Below are positions 16,449-24,267 of a DNA stretch of 42,100 nucleotides, piece after piece. How positions within the stretch are numbered: position 1 is the stretch's first letter; each line of letters opens with the position of its first letter. Origin of the DNA: Methylotenera sp. (GTDB taxonomy: Bacteria; Pseudomonadota; Gammaproteobacteria; Burkholderiales; Methylophilaceae); the NCBI GenBank assembly GCA_013141075.1, contig JABFRQ010000011.1:1-42100 (forward strand). The letters run 5' to 3'. The translations under genes were made by a program, and so were the position numbers. The notes beneath the pieces were generated by a model. It was not told the DNA's origin. It was given only the letters and a program-made list of their open reading frames with translations, and did no database searches.

Positions 16449-17483
16449 TTAGTAATCAGTTTCTTTGTAAATGCCGCAAAAATCCACGCCCACTGCCAAC
16501 GCAGTGGCATTATTGGTACGCCAGCAGCGGTAAGCCAATAGCGTGGTGCTTAGTGGCGTTTGCACGCCCACGGTAGCGGGGGTGATGGTATTTTCATACA
16601 CAAACGCTGTGCCTAAGCGCTCAAGCCTCACGTTCACCACGCCGTTACTATTGGGTGAGCTAAATATTGCTAAATCATAAGCCACGCCGTTGACTGCGCC
16701 AACCCCCTGCATGGGCGGGAAGTTAGTGCCAAGCGGAATAGCCACTTGCGCAGCCGAACCACCGTAGACTAAATATAGCTGCGTAGCATCAGTTGAAATT
16801 TGCGCAATGCCAATTTGGTTAAGCAGGCCAGATGGCTCAACGTTTGTTGGCGCGGCCACCGTGGAGCTAACCCCAAAAAATGCCCGTGCGCCTGCTACCG
16901 CTGCGGCATCGGTAATGGCAAAGCGCATGGATCTAAAAAACCCACCAAGGCCAGCGCCATTGCCAACTGTGAATTGCGCAACGTTATGATAGTGGCTCAC
17001 CAATCCGCCCACTGTAGCCACTGATACATAGCCTAGCCGCTGCATACGTGTGAGTAAGTTGGTAGTGGCCACCGTGCGGGCAGTAGCTGTGCCTACAGCA
17101 GTGGGGGCAGCCATACCCATTACACCTGGCAAAACCGTACCATTGCCAGGCGGTTGCCAAATGGCGATTGATTGCCTAAAAAATGCAGGTTGAATAGTCA
17201 CATCCATACCGCTTGCACCTACAAATGCGGCAAAAAAGCGCCCCGCAATTTTTTTGCAAAATAGCTTCACGCGGCCAGTGGCTGGTGTTACTGGTGCGGG
17301 CTGCTCAATTAATACTAAGTCGCCAGCATCAACTTCAACATTGGCCGCACCTGCAAATGCACCAGCGTTGTTATATTGCAGCTCGCCCGTTGTACCAGCG
17401 GGTGCGCCACCGCCACCACCGCCACCCAATTGGTCTTGTGTGGCAATATCTTTAGCTGTGCCGCTTGTACCTACATGTTTCAT
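16449..17483 (-). CDS. Phage fibre-like structural protein with poly-Gly linker
   Basis: This 344-residue protein has a short N-terminal TSGTAKDIATQDQLGGGGGGG segment, a fibre motif GTTGELQYNNAGAFAGAANVEVD, and a C-terminal beta-rich domain. The LQYNNAGAFAG motif is common at the head of phage fibre knobs. It is the last of three fibre-type genes between capsid and gp36, and may be a head-attached fibre; this is inferred from position. Confidence 0.6.
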   Translation of the reverse strand: MKHVGTSGTAKDIATQDQLGGGGGGGAPAGTTGELQYNNAGAFAGAANVEVDAGDLVLIEQPAPVTPATGRVKLFCKKIAGRFFAAFVGASGMDVTIQPAFFRQSIAIWQPPGNGTVLPGVMGMAAPTAVGTATARTVATTNLLTRMQRLGYVSVATVGGLVSHYHNVAQFTVGNGAGLGGFFRSMRFAITDAAAVAGARAFFGVSSTVAAPTNVEPSGLLNQIGIAQISTDATQLYLVYGGSAAQVAIPLGTNFPPMQGVGAVNGVAYDLAIFSSPNSNGVVNVRLERLGTAFVYENTITPATVGVQTPLSTTLLAYRCWRTNNATALAVGVDFCGIYKETDY

Positions 17484-17486
17484 ATT

Positions 17487-18209
17487 TTATGCAAATACCG
17501 TTACACGATACTGCCCAGCCGTTGGTGCAACGCCAAAGGTAAGCTGCACGGTATTAACACCATTGGCTACCCAGTCACAAATCACACCTGTGCGGGTGGC
17601 GGCATCATAAACGCTCACTGCTACATCTTGTGAGTTTAAGCTATGGGTCACTGTAAGCGTGGTGCTTGTACCATCACCCACGGCAAAGCTTGCCTTGCGG
17701 GCTGCCACGGCTGCATCAAGCGCAATTACACCGCCCGTAATTGAAATGCCATTGCCAGGCGTGTAACTAGTACCCGCATTTGTCTGTGTAAAAGTAAGCG
17801 CTGTTGTAGCAATAGTAATAGGTGCGTCAGTTGTCATCACCCATACGGTATTACCCAGCGTAGTGCCTTCACTAGTAAAACATGATGCACCTACTACCTC
17901 AGCATTTGCATCAAAATCTACGGCACGCGTCCAAGCACCAGAAGCTGCTAGGTAAATACCATTTTGTGAGCCTGTTGTTTGGTTTTTAACCAGCACGCGG
18001 TCACCTGCAATTACTGCTACGCCATCAATTGTTTGAATGCCGCTAAGTGTAATGTTGGCAGTAGTCGCCACACGTACTGGCTCTTTCCATTTGTAACCTT
18101 GCGCTAAACTATCTGCATAAGCTTTAGTTACAGCATCTTGTGGCAGCGTTGGGTCTGCAAGGTTTATAACCTTAAAGCCGTTGGCATCTAATACATTGGT
18201 AATTTTCAT
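17487..18209 (-). CDS. Phage fibre-like structural protein
   Basis: This 240-residue protein starts MKITNVLDANGFKVINLADP and has a VTKAYADSLAQG fibre segment (as in fibre N-terminal repeats), then IQTIDGVAVIAGDRVLVKNQT and NGIYLAASGAWTRAVDFDA. This combination is common in phage fibre or decoration proteins. The C-terminal beta domain (FAVGDGTSTTLTVTHSLNSQDV) resembles the end of the collagen-like neighbour. The gene has an AAAGGAT SD. Whether it sits on head or tail is unclear. Confidence 0.6.
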   Translation of the reverse strand: MKITNVLDANGFKVINLADPTLPQDAVTKAYADSLAQGYKWKEPVRVATTANITLSGIQTIDGVAVIAGDRVLVKNQTTGSQNGIYLAASGAWTRAVDFDANAEVVGASCFTSEGTTLGNTVWVMTTDAPITIATTALTFTQTNAGTSYTPGNGISITGGVIALDAAVAARKASFAVGDGTSTTLTVTHSLNSQDVAVSVYDAATRTGVICDWVANGVNTVQLTFGVAPTAGQYRVTVFA

Positions 18210-18236
18210 TTTAAAATCCTTTTTCTAAAGGTTAAT

Positions 18237-18719
18237 TTAGTTGCAATACACTGCGCCAGTAAGCGCAATGCCGTGGGTAATTTGTACAATGTTCAAATCT
18301 ACATAAGTCATATCGGCTTCAATTACAGCCCCTGTGCTATCTGCCACGGTAATTGATGGATATTTATTTAGATTGTGTGGAATAGTCCATACCGATGCTG
18401 CAATATTTTGTGCATGAATATAGGTTTTATCGCCATCAATACCTGCTAAACCTTGAATGCCTGGTATGCCAGCAATGCCTTGAATACCCTGCAGGCCTTG
18501 CGCACCAGTCATGCCGATGTCACCCTGCAAACCTTGAATGCCTTGCAAGCCTTGAATGCCCTGCAAGCCACGTTCACCTTGCGCACCTGCCAACATTGGC
18601 AAAAGTGCCAACTGCATGGCCTCGCTTGGTGCATTTAAATCTACATTAAAGCCTAAGCTTGTTTCTTGGTGGGCAGTTAGGCTAAAGCTAAACTCTTGTT
18701 TTAAATCTAGCGTCCACAT
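18237..18719 (-). CDS. Collagen-like phage fibre protein
   Basis: This 160-residue protein has a middle stretch of 18 uninterrupted Gly-X-Y triplets (GAQGERGLQGIQGLQ...GIDGDK, about residues 44-97), expected to form a trimeric collagen-type helix. The C-terminal beta domain has the VWTIPHNLNKYPSITVADSTG pattern seen in phage fibres. Its place just downstream of the major capsid genes suggests a head fibre or decoration rather than a tail fibre. Its stop overlaps the upstream gene boundary. Confidence 0.75.
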   Translation of the reverse strand: MWTLDLKQEFSFSLTAHQETSLGFNVDLNAPSEAMQLALLPMLAGAQGERGLQGIQGLQGIQGLQGDIGMTGAQGLQGIQGIAGIPGIQGLAGIDGDKTYIHAQNIAASVWTIPHNLNKYPSITVADSTGAVIEADMTYVDLNIVQITHGIALTGAVYCN

Positions 18720-19033
18720 CAGTCAAGCATTCTTAAGGTGTCACGTTTTGAAATTACTACCACGCCTGCTGCATCGGTTAATTTAATACGCATTTGGTAG
18801 TTTTGTGCAGGCCATGTGGCCGTTTCAGCGGCCGCAGCGCGAATGCGCACCATGCCTGTGGCAATATCTAACCACTCGGCTTGTAGCGTTACTACTGTGG
18901 CATCGCCATCTAGCGGTAAGGCTTCAGCAGAAATTGCCCAGCCATTCATAGGCTGGGCAATTCCATTTAGCTTTAATGCGCCCACTAAAGATAACGTAGC
19001 ACCGCGCACTAAATCCATATTAAGCCTCAACAA
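18719..19033 (-). CDS. Small structural protein of unknown function
   Basis: This 104-residue protein has a beta-rich pattern (MDLVRGATLSLVGALKLNG...YQMRIKLTDAAGVVVISKRDTLRML), resembling small Ig-like domains of phage baseplate or fibre proteins (BppU N-terminal style). It overlaps the upstream gene by 14 bp and the collagen-like gene by one base, so it belongs to the same unit. I cannot assign a family with confidence. Confidence 0.55.
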   Translation of the reverse strand: MLRLNMDLVRGATLSLVGALKLNGIAQPMNGWAISAEALPLDGDATVVTLQAEWLDIATGMVRIRAAAAETATWPAQNYQMRIKLTDAAGVVVISKRDTLRMLD

Positions 19034-19376
19034 CTACTAAGTTAGGCTCTGCCTTAATGGCAGCAAGCTGATCATCTGATACTAAAAACTGCGCATCACT
19101 AAAAGAGCCGCTTGATACCGTAGCAGGCGTTGCCGTAAAACAAACCCCGCCACGGCAAAAACGCTCAACCCCTGCACGGGTTTTTACAATTAAGTTGCCC
19201 GCATTTGCATTGCCATTTTTTGGCTTTGCTTTAGCCGCTACAACTTCAGCCACTATAACTTCACCCACTGCACCAGCTAGAGCTTCGCCAGTTACACCAG
19301 CTAGAGCTTCGCCAGTTACACCAGCTAGAGCTTCACCAGCTTTTACATCTTTTCCTGCATTTTGTTTATCCATCAT
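19020..19376 (-). CDS. Mu gp35-like small head protein
   Basis: This 118-residue protein follows the major capsid gene by 8 bp. The C-terminal half contains IVKTRAGVERFCRGGVCFTA and a DAQFLVSDDQLAAIKAEPNLVV pattern typical of the gp35/HI1506-like proteins next to Mu-type capsids. The N-terminal part holds three GEALAG(V/A)(T/V) repeats. A decoration or completion role is inferred from position. Confidence 0.6.
   Translation of the reverse strand: MMDKQNAGKDVKAGEALAGVTGEALAGVTGEALAGAVGEVIVAEVVAAKAKPKNGNANAGNLIVKTRAGVERFCRGGVCFTATPATVSSGSFSDAQFLVSDDQLAAIKAEPNLVVVEA
19274..19340. repeat. 24-bp tandem repeat, three units, inside gp35-like gene
   Basis: The unit CCAGTTACACCAGCTAGAGC plus CTTCG repeats with 24-bp period and codes GEALAGVT three times. 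It is an in-frame expansion and could vary in number between phages. It is too short and too coding to be a CRISPR. Confidence 0.8.
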
Positions 19377-19384
19377 TTATCCCC

Positions 19385-20287
19385 TTAAAGAACCCATGGT
19401 GTGACAATAGTATCAACCAAGCCTGCGTTTACGTTGGTACCGCCGCCTTGTAGATACTCAGCTTTAGTCACAATCAAGGCTTGCTCGCGCAAGTTTGGTG
19501 GCACTACTAATACCGTTGGGCGAATGGCTAGCGGGCGGCCACCATCTGCTTTAATACTTTGCATGGCAGCGTAAGCCGCGCTAAAGTTAGCTGCAGTTAA
19601 TGGCATTGTGCTTTTGTAAGCAGTTTGCCATAAGCCAAAACCTACGTTTGAACGGCCATCTACACCAAAGCGGAACAGCTTACGCATAAAGACTTCTTCA
19701 TCAGTTTCTGAAGCCATATAAGTAAATGCGGTTGGTTTACGCTCTTGGTAAATCAATGGGCGCACTGAGCGGCTAGTATCTAATAAATACCATGCTGGGC
19801 CAGCACCTACTGCCATATTAGCTACGGTAGTCACTGCACCTGTGCCATCTACATTGGCAGCCACTGGGTGGTCAATATCAAAGAAGTTTTGCCCGTCATA
19901 ACAAAGTGATGTTTCACCTGCTTTAAGCAAGTTAAATACCATTTCGTCTGCATGAATCTTGGCAGCACGGCCAATTTCTTGCATAAGCGGTTTGTAAACA
20001 CCAATATTGTCATCTTCAATATCGGTACGTTTTACGCCTACTGTTAGCTCCCAATCTTTATTGCTAATGGCATAGGCATGTGCAGCCATGTCAGAAATCA
20101 CACGGTCACCCACCCATTCGCGCATTTGGGTACTTTGGCCTAACCAACCATAAGTGTTGCTGGCTGTAGTACTTGGCACGGTAGTAGCTACTTTGTCATA
20201 AATTGACTCAGCAACATCAAACGCACCCTGAAAATCTGCACGAAAACCCGTGCGTAAAGCCACTAAACTTGCTGGGGTAATAATCAT
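19385..20287 (-). CDS. Major capsid protein (Mu gpT-like)
   Basis: This 300-residue protein has the Mu gpT family pattern: MIITPASLVALRTGFRADF at the N-terminus, then VGVKRTDIEDDNIGVYKPLMQEIG and a C-terminal VVPPNLREQALIV. It forms the icosahedral head and is processed with the help of the upstream protease/scaffold gene. The SD is AAGGA. Capsid following I is the canonical Mu order. Confidence 0.92.
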   Translation of the reverse strand: MIITPASLVALRTGFRADFQGAFDVAESIYDKVATTVPSTTASNTYGWLGQSTQMREWVGDRVISDMAAHAYAISNKDWELTVGVKRTDIEDDNIGVYKPLMQEIGRAAKIHADEMVFNLLKAGETSLCYDGQNFFDIDHPVAANVDGTGAVTTVANMAVGAGPAWYLLDTSRSVRPLIYQERKPTAFTYMASETDEEVFMRKLFRFGVDGRSNVGFGLWQTAYKSTMPLTAANFSAAYAAMQSIKADGGRPLAIRPTVLVVPPNLREQALIVTKAEYLQGGGTNVNAGLVDTIVTPWVL

Positions 20288-20312
20288 TTTTTAGTCCTTT
20301 TTAAATATTAAA

Positions 20313-20801
20313 TTAAGCGCTGGCTTTAGCTTTTAAAAACTCAGCATGCATTTGGCCTAAGGCCGTACACACTGCCAACTCTTCATCAGTTAAGTGCGTA
20401 TCTGCCACATCAGCTGCTGGGGCTTTACCACCAGTTTGTGTGCCTTTTAAAGCGGCTAATAATGGCTTAGCCTCTGCTAAAAATGCAGTAAGCACAGCCA
20501 ATGGCTGGGTTTGCCAATACGCCTCATTAGGCGGCAAAATACGGCCATCACTTAAAGCGGCTGCCATTAAATTGGCATGCTCAGTTTTATCTGCCACTGT
20601 TTTAAGCGCCACCAACTCAGCACTCACCTTGCTATGCTCTTCTAGCGGAATATGTTTTGCAGGGTCAAATTGGTTTGCACGTAATGCAACCAACTCAGTA
20701 TCTTGCGTAGTAAGTTTAGTTTGTAATGAGGTTAAAGCAGCCAACGCATCAGCCTCTGTTGCCTCTTGGTTAATTTTTAATGCGGCCATCAATTGCTTCA
20801 T
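20313..20801 (-). CDS. Nested scaffold protein (Mu gpZ-like)
   Basis: An internal ATG at 20801 is in frame with the protease gene and is preceded by a strong SD, AGGAG at 20815-20811, nine bases away. It yields a 162-residue protein with the helical scaffold domain only (MKQLMAALKINQEAT onward). Mu uses the same arrangement (Z inside I). The SD is much better than that of the full gene, so separate scaffold synthesis is likely. Confidence 0.75.
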   Translation of the reverse strand: MKQLMAALKINQEATEADALAALTSLQTKLTTQDTELVALRANQFDPAKHIPLEEHSKVSAELVALKTVADKTEHANLMAAALSDGRILPPNEAYWQTQPLAVLTAFLAEAKPLLAALKGTQTGGKAPAADVADTHLTDEELAVCTALGQMHAEFLKAKASA

Positions 20802-21434
20802 TTGGGGTTTCTCCTGTGGTAAATTTTTTATGTCTTGCGTTAAGCTGGTAAGGCTCTGCATGCCATGGCTATTTAGCTTATTCAAAGCCAAGCGCACAGC
20901 ATCCATGCCATCTAAATTGGGGTTATTGGTGAGTGCCGCATTAAGCAGCTGGGTAACACGCCCTGTTTCAGGCTCAAACAAAAAAACAGGGGAGATATAT
21001 TTATATTCATTAGCCGCAATGTGCGCTTGTGCTTTTGGTGTCCACTTTACATCAATGGCAAATATGCCAGCATCGTCAATATCATTTGCCTCATTCGGCT
21101 CGTCATCTTCAACTACCGAGCTAGTAGGCACATACTCAAGCAACTTAAACCAACCCGCAGCGGGTGCTGGCATACCATTAGCATCGCTCAATAAGGTTTG
21201 ATGCTCGTAATCAATTACATATTCATTACTACGCGCATTAGCCTGCGCAATTAACTTTGCAGCCACAGCATCATCTACCAGCCAAGCTTTAGCCTTAACG
21301 CCTTTCATTGCGCCAGGGCGGCCATCCATCCCCTTAAATTCGCCATCTGGCAAAAGCTGCACACGTGCAAAGCCGCCAGTAGCTACATTGATAGGCACAT
21401 TAAGTGAGAGAACAGCAAGTTTGTTTTTTGACAT
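20313..21434 (-). CDS. Head maturation protease with scaffold domain (Mu gpI-like)
   Basis: This 373-residue protein has an N-terminal Mu-type protease domain (QLLPDGEFKGMDGRP; the NEYVIDYEHQTL motif at about residues 72-83) and a helical, Gln/Leu-rich scaffold C-terminal part (from about residue 212). It cleaves scaffold and itself during head maturation. It starts without a visible SD: a perfect CCGCC-ATCAT-GGCGG stem is one base before the ATG. In Mu this gene follows G; here G lies 18 kb away at the other end. Confidence 0.9.
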   Translation of the reverse strand: MSKNKLAVLSLNVPINVATGGFARVQLLPDGEFKGMDGRPGAMKGVKAKAWLVDDAVAAKLIAQANARSNEYVIDYEHQTLLSDANGMPAPAAGWFKLLEYVPTSSVVEDDEPNEANDIDDAGIFAIDVKWTPKAQAHIAANEYKYISPVFLFEPETGRVTQLLNAALTNNPNLDGMDAVRLALNKLNSHGMQSLTSLTQDIKNLPQEKPQMKQLMAALKINQEATEADALAALTSLQTKLTTQDTELVALRANQFDPAKHIPLEEHSKVSAELVALKTVADKTEHANLMAAALSDGRILPPNEAYWQTQPLAVLTAFLAEAKPLLAALKGTQTGGKAPAADVADTHLTDEELAVCTALGQMHAEFLKAKASA

Positions 21435-21475
21435 GCCGCCATGATGGCGGAAAGGGAAAAGCTACTGCATTAAAG
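21435..21475 (-). promoter_or_regulatory. Late promoter module upstream of the protease gene
   Basis: CTTTAAT (21475-21469, minus strand) is 34 nt upstream of the ATG, and the CCGCCATCATGGCGG stem-loop (21450-21436) abuts the start. Mu has its promoter PI at the same place. The module matches those before gp36, W and lysozyme. Confidence 0.62.
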
Positions 21476-21538
21476 CAATTTAATTCTTAAGTGAAGGGGT
21501 CGCGCGTAACATGCGCTTATCGAGTGATGCTAATAGAA

Positions 21539-21627
21539 GTTTTTGCAGTGGATGCAAAAACAGGGTGATGCAGGGCTAAATAATAGCCCTAAAACCTAAA
21601 TGCGAATGTTCGCGCTAAATGCGAATG
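21539..21627. repeat. Two hairpins and a 13-bp direct repeat near the inferred inversion breakpoint
   Basis: A 9-bp perfect stem (GTTTTTGCA/TGCAAAAAC, 21539-21561) and a 7-bp stem (AGGGCTA/TAGCCCT, 21572-21590) are followed by two copies of CTAAATGCGAATG (21596-21608, 21615-21627). The hairpins could stop leftward transcription from the repressor region before the protease promoter. TAAATGCG also occurs in the inner transposase-site repeat of the 39890 end, so the direct repeats may be internal transposase sites. Confidence 0.55.
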
Positions 21628-21674
21628 ATTGAACCTATACGATGATAGCGATTTAAGCTTAAAACCAGCGAGAG

Positions 21675-22241
21675 CTACAAACGCCCTGCATATGCTCTAA
21701 CATCAATTACTGAGTTTGTCGCTGGGTCAAAGTCGCACTCGTAAATATGTGGCTGATATGCACCATATCCATTTTGGAGCTCTATTTTATCGCCGATATA
21801 TGTAAGTGTTGAATTTTCTTTATTTAACCATCTAAAGCGACTAAATTTAAGTTCAAGCATTCCATCAGTCCATCGAGAACTATATTGCCCTAGCTTTTCA
21901 ACATTACTTTGACAGTAAGCATCACCACTTGCAATATTTTTCTCAGCCCAGCACTGAAGCTCTGCTTTACATGCAGCATCATCAGTTTCAGGTGGTTTTG
22001 AATCTGTTGTTTTATTTTCATTTTCTATTTTAGCTATATTTTTTTGAGTGCCAGCAGGCTCAGGTGCAAGCACGCCAACCATCACTAAACAAATCATAGT
22101 GATGAATATTCCACCCACTAAAATCTCACGCCTTTTTGGCTCTATTTCAGTTTGCTTATTTTTCGCCCATGCTGGATTTATACTAAAAACTATTGTTGCA
22201 ACAAAAAACAGAATACTTAAAAATACGAAAAATTCTTGCAT
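21675..22241 (-). CDS. Membrane protein with two TM helices, unknown function
   Basis: This 188-residue protein has two hydrophobic segments (FFVFLSILFFVATIVFSI and ILVGGIFITMICLVMVGVL, residues 3-57) and a polar C-terminal domain with Cys residues (DDAACKAELQCWAEK...). It lies downstream of the repressor on the same strand, so it could be expressed from the lysogen as a moron affecting host or superinfection. No family can be named. Confidence 0.6.
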   Translation of the reverse strand: MQEFFVFLSILFFVATIVFSINPAWAKNKQTEIEPKRREILVGGIFITMICLVMVGVLAPEPAGTQKNIAKIENENKTTDSKPPETDDAACKAELQCWAEKNIASGDAYCQSNVEKLGQYSSRWTDGMLELKFSRFRWLNKENSTLTYIGDKIELQNGYGAYQPHIYECDFDPATNSVIDVRAYAGRL

Positions 22242-22256
22242 AACTAACCCCTTAAA

Positions 22257-22423
22257 TTAAGAGCAAACGCGCTTTGACTTACTTATAGAACCATCTTTGC
22301 ATACAAAATGTTTACCCATGCAATGTGATACCCACCTTTTTTGCCAGAACATGGGGTGTTTTGTGCAAGCGCCATATTATTTACAACACATAATAGCAGC
22401 ACTAAAAACATAACTTTTAACAT
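22257..22423 (-). pseudogene. Small secreted Cys-rich protein gene with one frameshift
   Basis: The ATG at 22423 follows a purine-rich AGGGAG site and encodes a signal peptide (MLKVMFLVLLLCVVNNMALAQ) then TPCSGKKGG. Just after the Gly-Gly the frame shifts by one lost base. The other frame continues SHCMGKHFVCKDGSISKS to a stop at 22257, next to the membrane gene. As read, the product ends after 46 residues without its two later Cys. A real mutation or a sequencing error at GGTGGGTA explains it. Confidence 0.55.
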
Positions 22424-22437
22424 AGTAACTCCCTATA

Positions 22438-23241
22438 TTAAACTCGCCTACCATGCCAAACAACCCTGCCAATAATCACCAATGAAGCTAGCTTATCTTG
22501 TGTAAGCGTTTCAGTATCATATTGGGCATTGTCAGAAATAACCTCAACCAAGCCACTTAACTTAATGCGTATGCGCTTAACCAGCAGGCCATCATTTAAG
22601 TGGATTGCATAAATACCCTCGCACAAATGCTGCCCTTTGCGGGTATCTAATAAAATTAAATCTCCATTGCTAATAGTTGGCGTCATTGAATCACCGCGCA
22701 CGTCAATCAATGCAATATGCTGCGCCTCAAGCCCTAATGATTTAATCCACTCCCGCTTAAAAGCCAAGTGGTCAACAATGGCTTCATCGTTAATCACCGA
22801 TCCATTACCTGCTGATGCTGCAATATCATATTTAGGCACCATTAAATAGTCTGGTATTGAGCTTAGTGCGGATTCAATTATTGAAGAGTCATTTAATTCT
22901 ATGCCACACATTATCTGTTGCAATTTTTTTTGAGTAATATCGCTAAGTCCGCCTATACCTTTCACGGCCTTTGTGGCGGTGGAAATGGCATGCTGGTTTC
23001 TTAGAATCTGCCAGTCTTTATCTTCCAACAAAATATCTCCAGCATCATTGCCAAGCCATTGTGGATTATATTTGTATTTTAATGCCAGCAAGTCAACCTC
23101 CTGCTTCTTAAGCTTAAGCACTCGGTCTGGTATAAATAAATCGTCAATTCGTTGCTTCTGGCAATCAAATAAAAGTTTTAGCTCACCTCTAGTCAAATTT
23201 GACTTATCACAAATAAATTGCATTTTTTCTGCCAGTTTCAT
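22438..23241 (-). CDS. c: Phage repressor, S24/LexA type (c)
   Basis: This 267-residue protein, if started at 23241 with SD AAGGAG, has an N-terminal DNA-binding region and a C-terminal S24 self-cleavage domain. Catalytic Ser185 (GDSM) and Lys222 (VKRI) are 37 residues apart, the same distance as LexA Ser119/Lys156. A cleavage-type Ala144-Gly145 lies in AASAGNGS. The protein should keep the prophage silent and self-cleave on DNA damage. It is divergent from the early genes, with a palindromic operator between them. The frame extends to 23271, but that start lacks an SD. Confidence 0.85.
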   Translation of the reverse strand: MKLAEKMQFICDKSNLTRGELKLLFDCQKQRIDDLFIPDRVLKLKKQEVDLLALKYKYNPQWLGNDAGDILLEDKDWQILRNQHAISTATKAVKGIGGLSDITQKKLQQIMCGIELNDSSIIESALSSIPDYLMVPKYDIAASAGNGSVINDEAIVDHLAFKREWIKSLGLEAQHIALIDVRGDSMTPTISNGDLILLDTRKGQHLCEGIYAIHLNDGLLVKRIRIKLSGLVEVISDNAQYDTETLTQDKLASLVIIGRVVWHGRRV

Positions 23242-23294
23242 CAAAACTCCTTGCAATGTTGTGAAATACAATGTAAATTACAACTTAATAGAAT

Positions 23295-23316
23295 TTATTA
23301 GATAAAAATCTAATAA
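23295..23316. promoter_or_regulatory. Operator palindrome between repressor and early genes
   Basis: TTATTAGAT and ATCTAATAA (9 bp each, perfect) flank four A bases. It sits 54 bp upstream of the repressor ATG and 27 bp before the first early gene, where the repressor and the Ner-like protein should bind. Confidence 0.7.
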
Positions 23317-23342
23317 CAAGACAACCATTTTAAGGCAAAACT

Positions 23343-23513
23343 ATGACCCGCGAACAAATTAAAGCCAAGTTTCGGAAAGAAGGTAAATCAGTTAATAAAT
23401 GGGCTAAAGAACATGGCTTTACACCATGCATGGTTTATTTAGTCCTGAATGGGCAATTAAAGGGAAATTATGGAAAAAGTCATGATGTTGCCGTGGCATT
23501 AGGTATTAAGTAA
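23343..23513 (+). CDS. Small HTH regulator, Ner/Cro-like
   Basis: This 56-residue protein has the short HTH pattern SVNKWAKEHGFTPCMVYLVLNG, ending SHDVAVALGIK. It is the first gene rightward from the operator, the place of ner in Mu, so it probably represses early transcription as a switch. SD AAGG precedes the ATG. It is clearly paralogous to the C-terminal half of the next gene (GKSHDVAVALG versus GKSHEVAIMLG). Confidence 0.75.
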   Translation: MTREQIKAKFRKEGKSVNKWAKEHGFTPCMVYLVLNGQLKGNYGKSHDVAVALGIK

Positions 23514-23522
23514 GGGATAAAT

Positions 23523-23945
23523 ATGATTACAAAAAAACAGATTATTGCCATGGAAAAAACGTTATCTGCATTTTCTAAAAGAAGCAAAGTGCCATCTGAT
23601 GGAAAAGGTATTTTTTTAGGAGATGGACTGCCAAGACCAGGGCAATACGAGCTTCGCAGCGAGGAGCTTGCTGAATGTTTAAGAGAATTAATTAAATTTA
23701 GATCAAAGCCTAAAGCAAAAACTCCAAAGCAGATAAAAGAAGAATTTGAGGCCGCAGGGGTCACCATGAAAGACTGGTGCGAAGCCCAAGGCATTGATAG
23801 ATACGTAGTCACAGACTTAATGCGCGGCGTGCGTAAAGGCATTCGTGGAAAGTCTCACGAAGTGGCGATTATGCTTGGGTTGAAAGATGGGGCGGTCATT
23901 GCCCCAAAAGACTTTATGCCAAGTCGCAACAAAAAGGCTAACTAG
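23523..23945 (+). CDS. HTH regulator with N-terminal extension
   Basis: This 140-residue protein has a C-terminal domain (residues about 80-128, MKDWCEAQGIDRYVVTDLMRGVRKG) homologous to the whole preceding protein. The N-terminal domain (MITKKQIIAMEKTLSAFSKRS) is of unknown origin. Duplication and fusion of a Ner-like gene is the simplest explanation. It is probably a second early DNA-binding regulator. Confidence 0.65.
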   Translation: MITKKQIIAMEKTLSAFSKRSKVPSDGKGIFLGDGLPRPGQYELRSEELAECLRELIKFRSKPKAKTPKQIKEEFEAAGVTMKDWCEAQGIDRYVVTDLMRGVRKGIRGKSHEVAIMLGLKDGAVIAPKDFMPSRNKKAN

Positions 23946-23947
23946 AA

Positions 23948-24256
23948 ATGCCTAAACACCAATACGACAACGCTTGTCAGCAGCGCATTTTAAATACCAT
24001 GCTGGCGTTATTCGGTCATGAAATTGACGGTCTAAGCCCCTCGCAAATTGCACAGCTCACCCAATCTAGCGCCAGTAACGTCACGCGCGACTTGCACAAT
24101 TTAGAAGCCGTCGGCGTAGTTGAGCGATTAGCACACAACAACAATGCGCGTATTACGCCGATGCTAGGGCAAAAGGCACTCGCCATACTCGGCAGCTTAG
24201 ATAGAGCCAGTCAGCGCATTGATGACACTAAAAACAGATTCACTAGAACCAACTAA
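23948..24256 (+). CDS. Winged-helix DNA-binding protein
   Basis: This 102-residue protein has a winged-helix pattern: LSPSQIAQLTQSSASNVTRDLHNLEAVGVVERL at residues about 28-60, followed by a wing. It resembles MarR/IclR-type HTH domains common in early regions of Mu-like phages. It is in the early operon 2 bp after the previous gene. Confidence 0.65.
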   Translation: MPKHQYDNACQQRILNTMLALFGHEIDGLSPSQIAQLTQSSASNVTRDLHNLEAVGVVERLAHNNNARITPMLGQKALAILGSLDRASQRIDDTKNRFTRTN

Positions 24257-24267
24257 GGGGTATAAAA

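Noticed and set aside
19274..19340. Repeat array resembling a CRISPR
   Set aside because: The units are contiguous without spacers and code an in-frame octapeptide repeat.
20440..21201. Plus-strand 253-residue open frame
   Set aside because: It is antisense to the protease/scaffold gene, which has clear family motifs and a late promoter.
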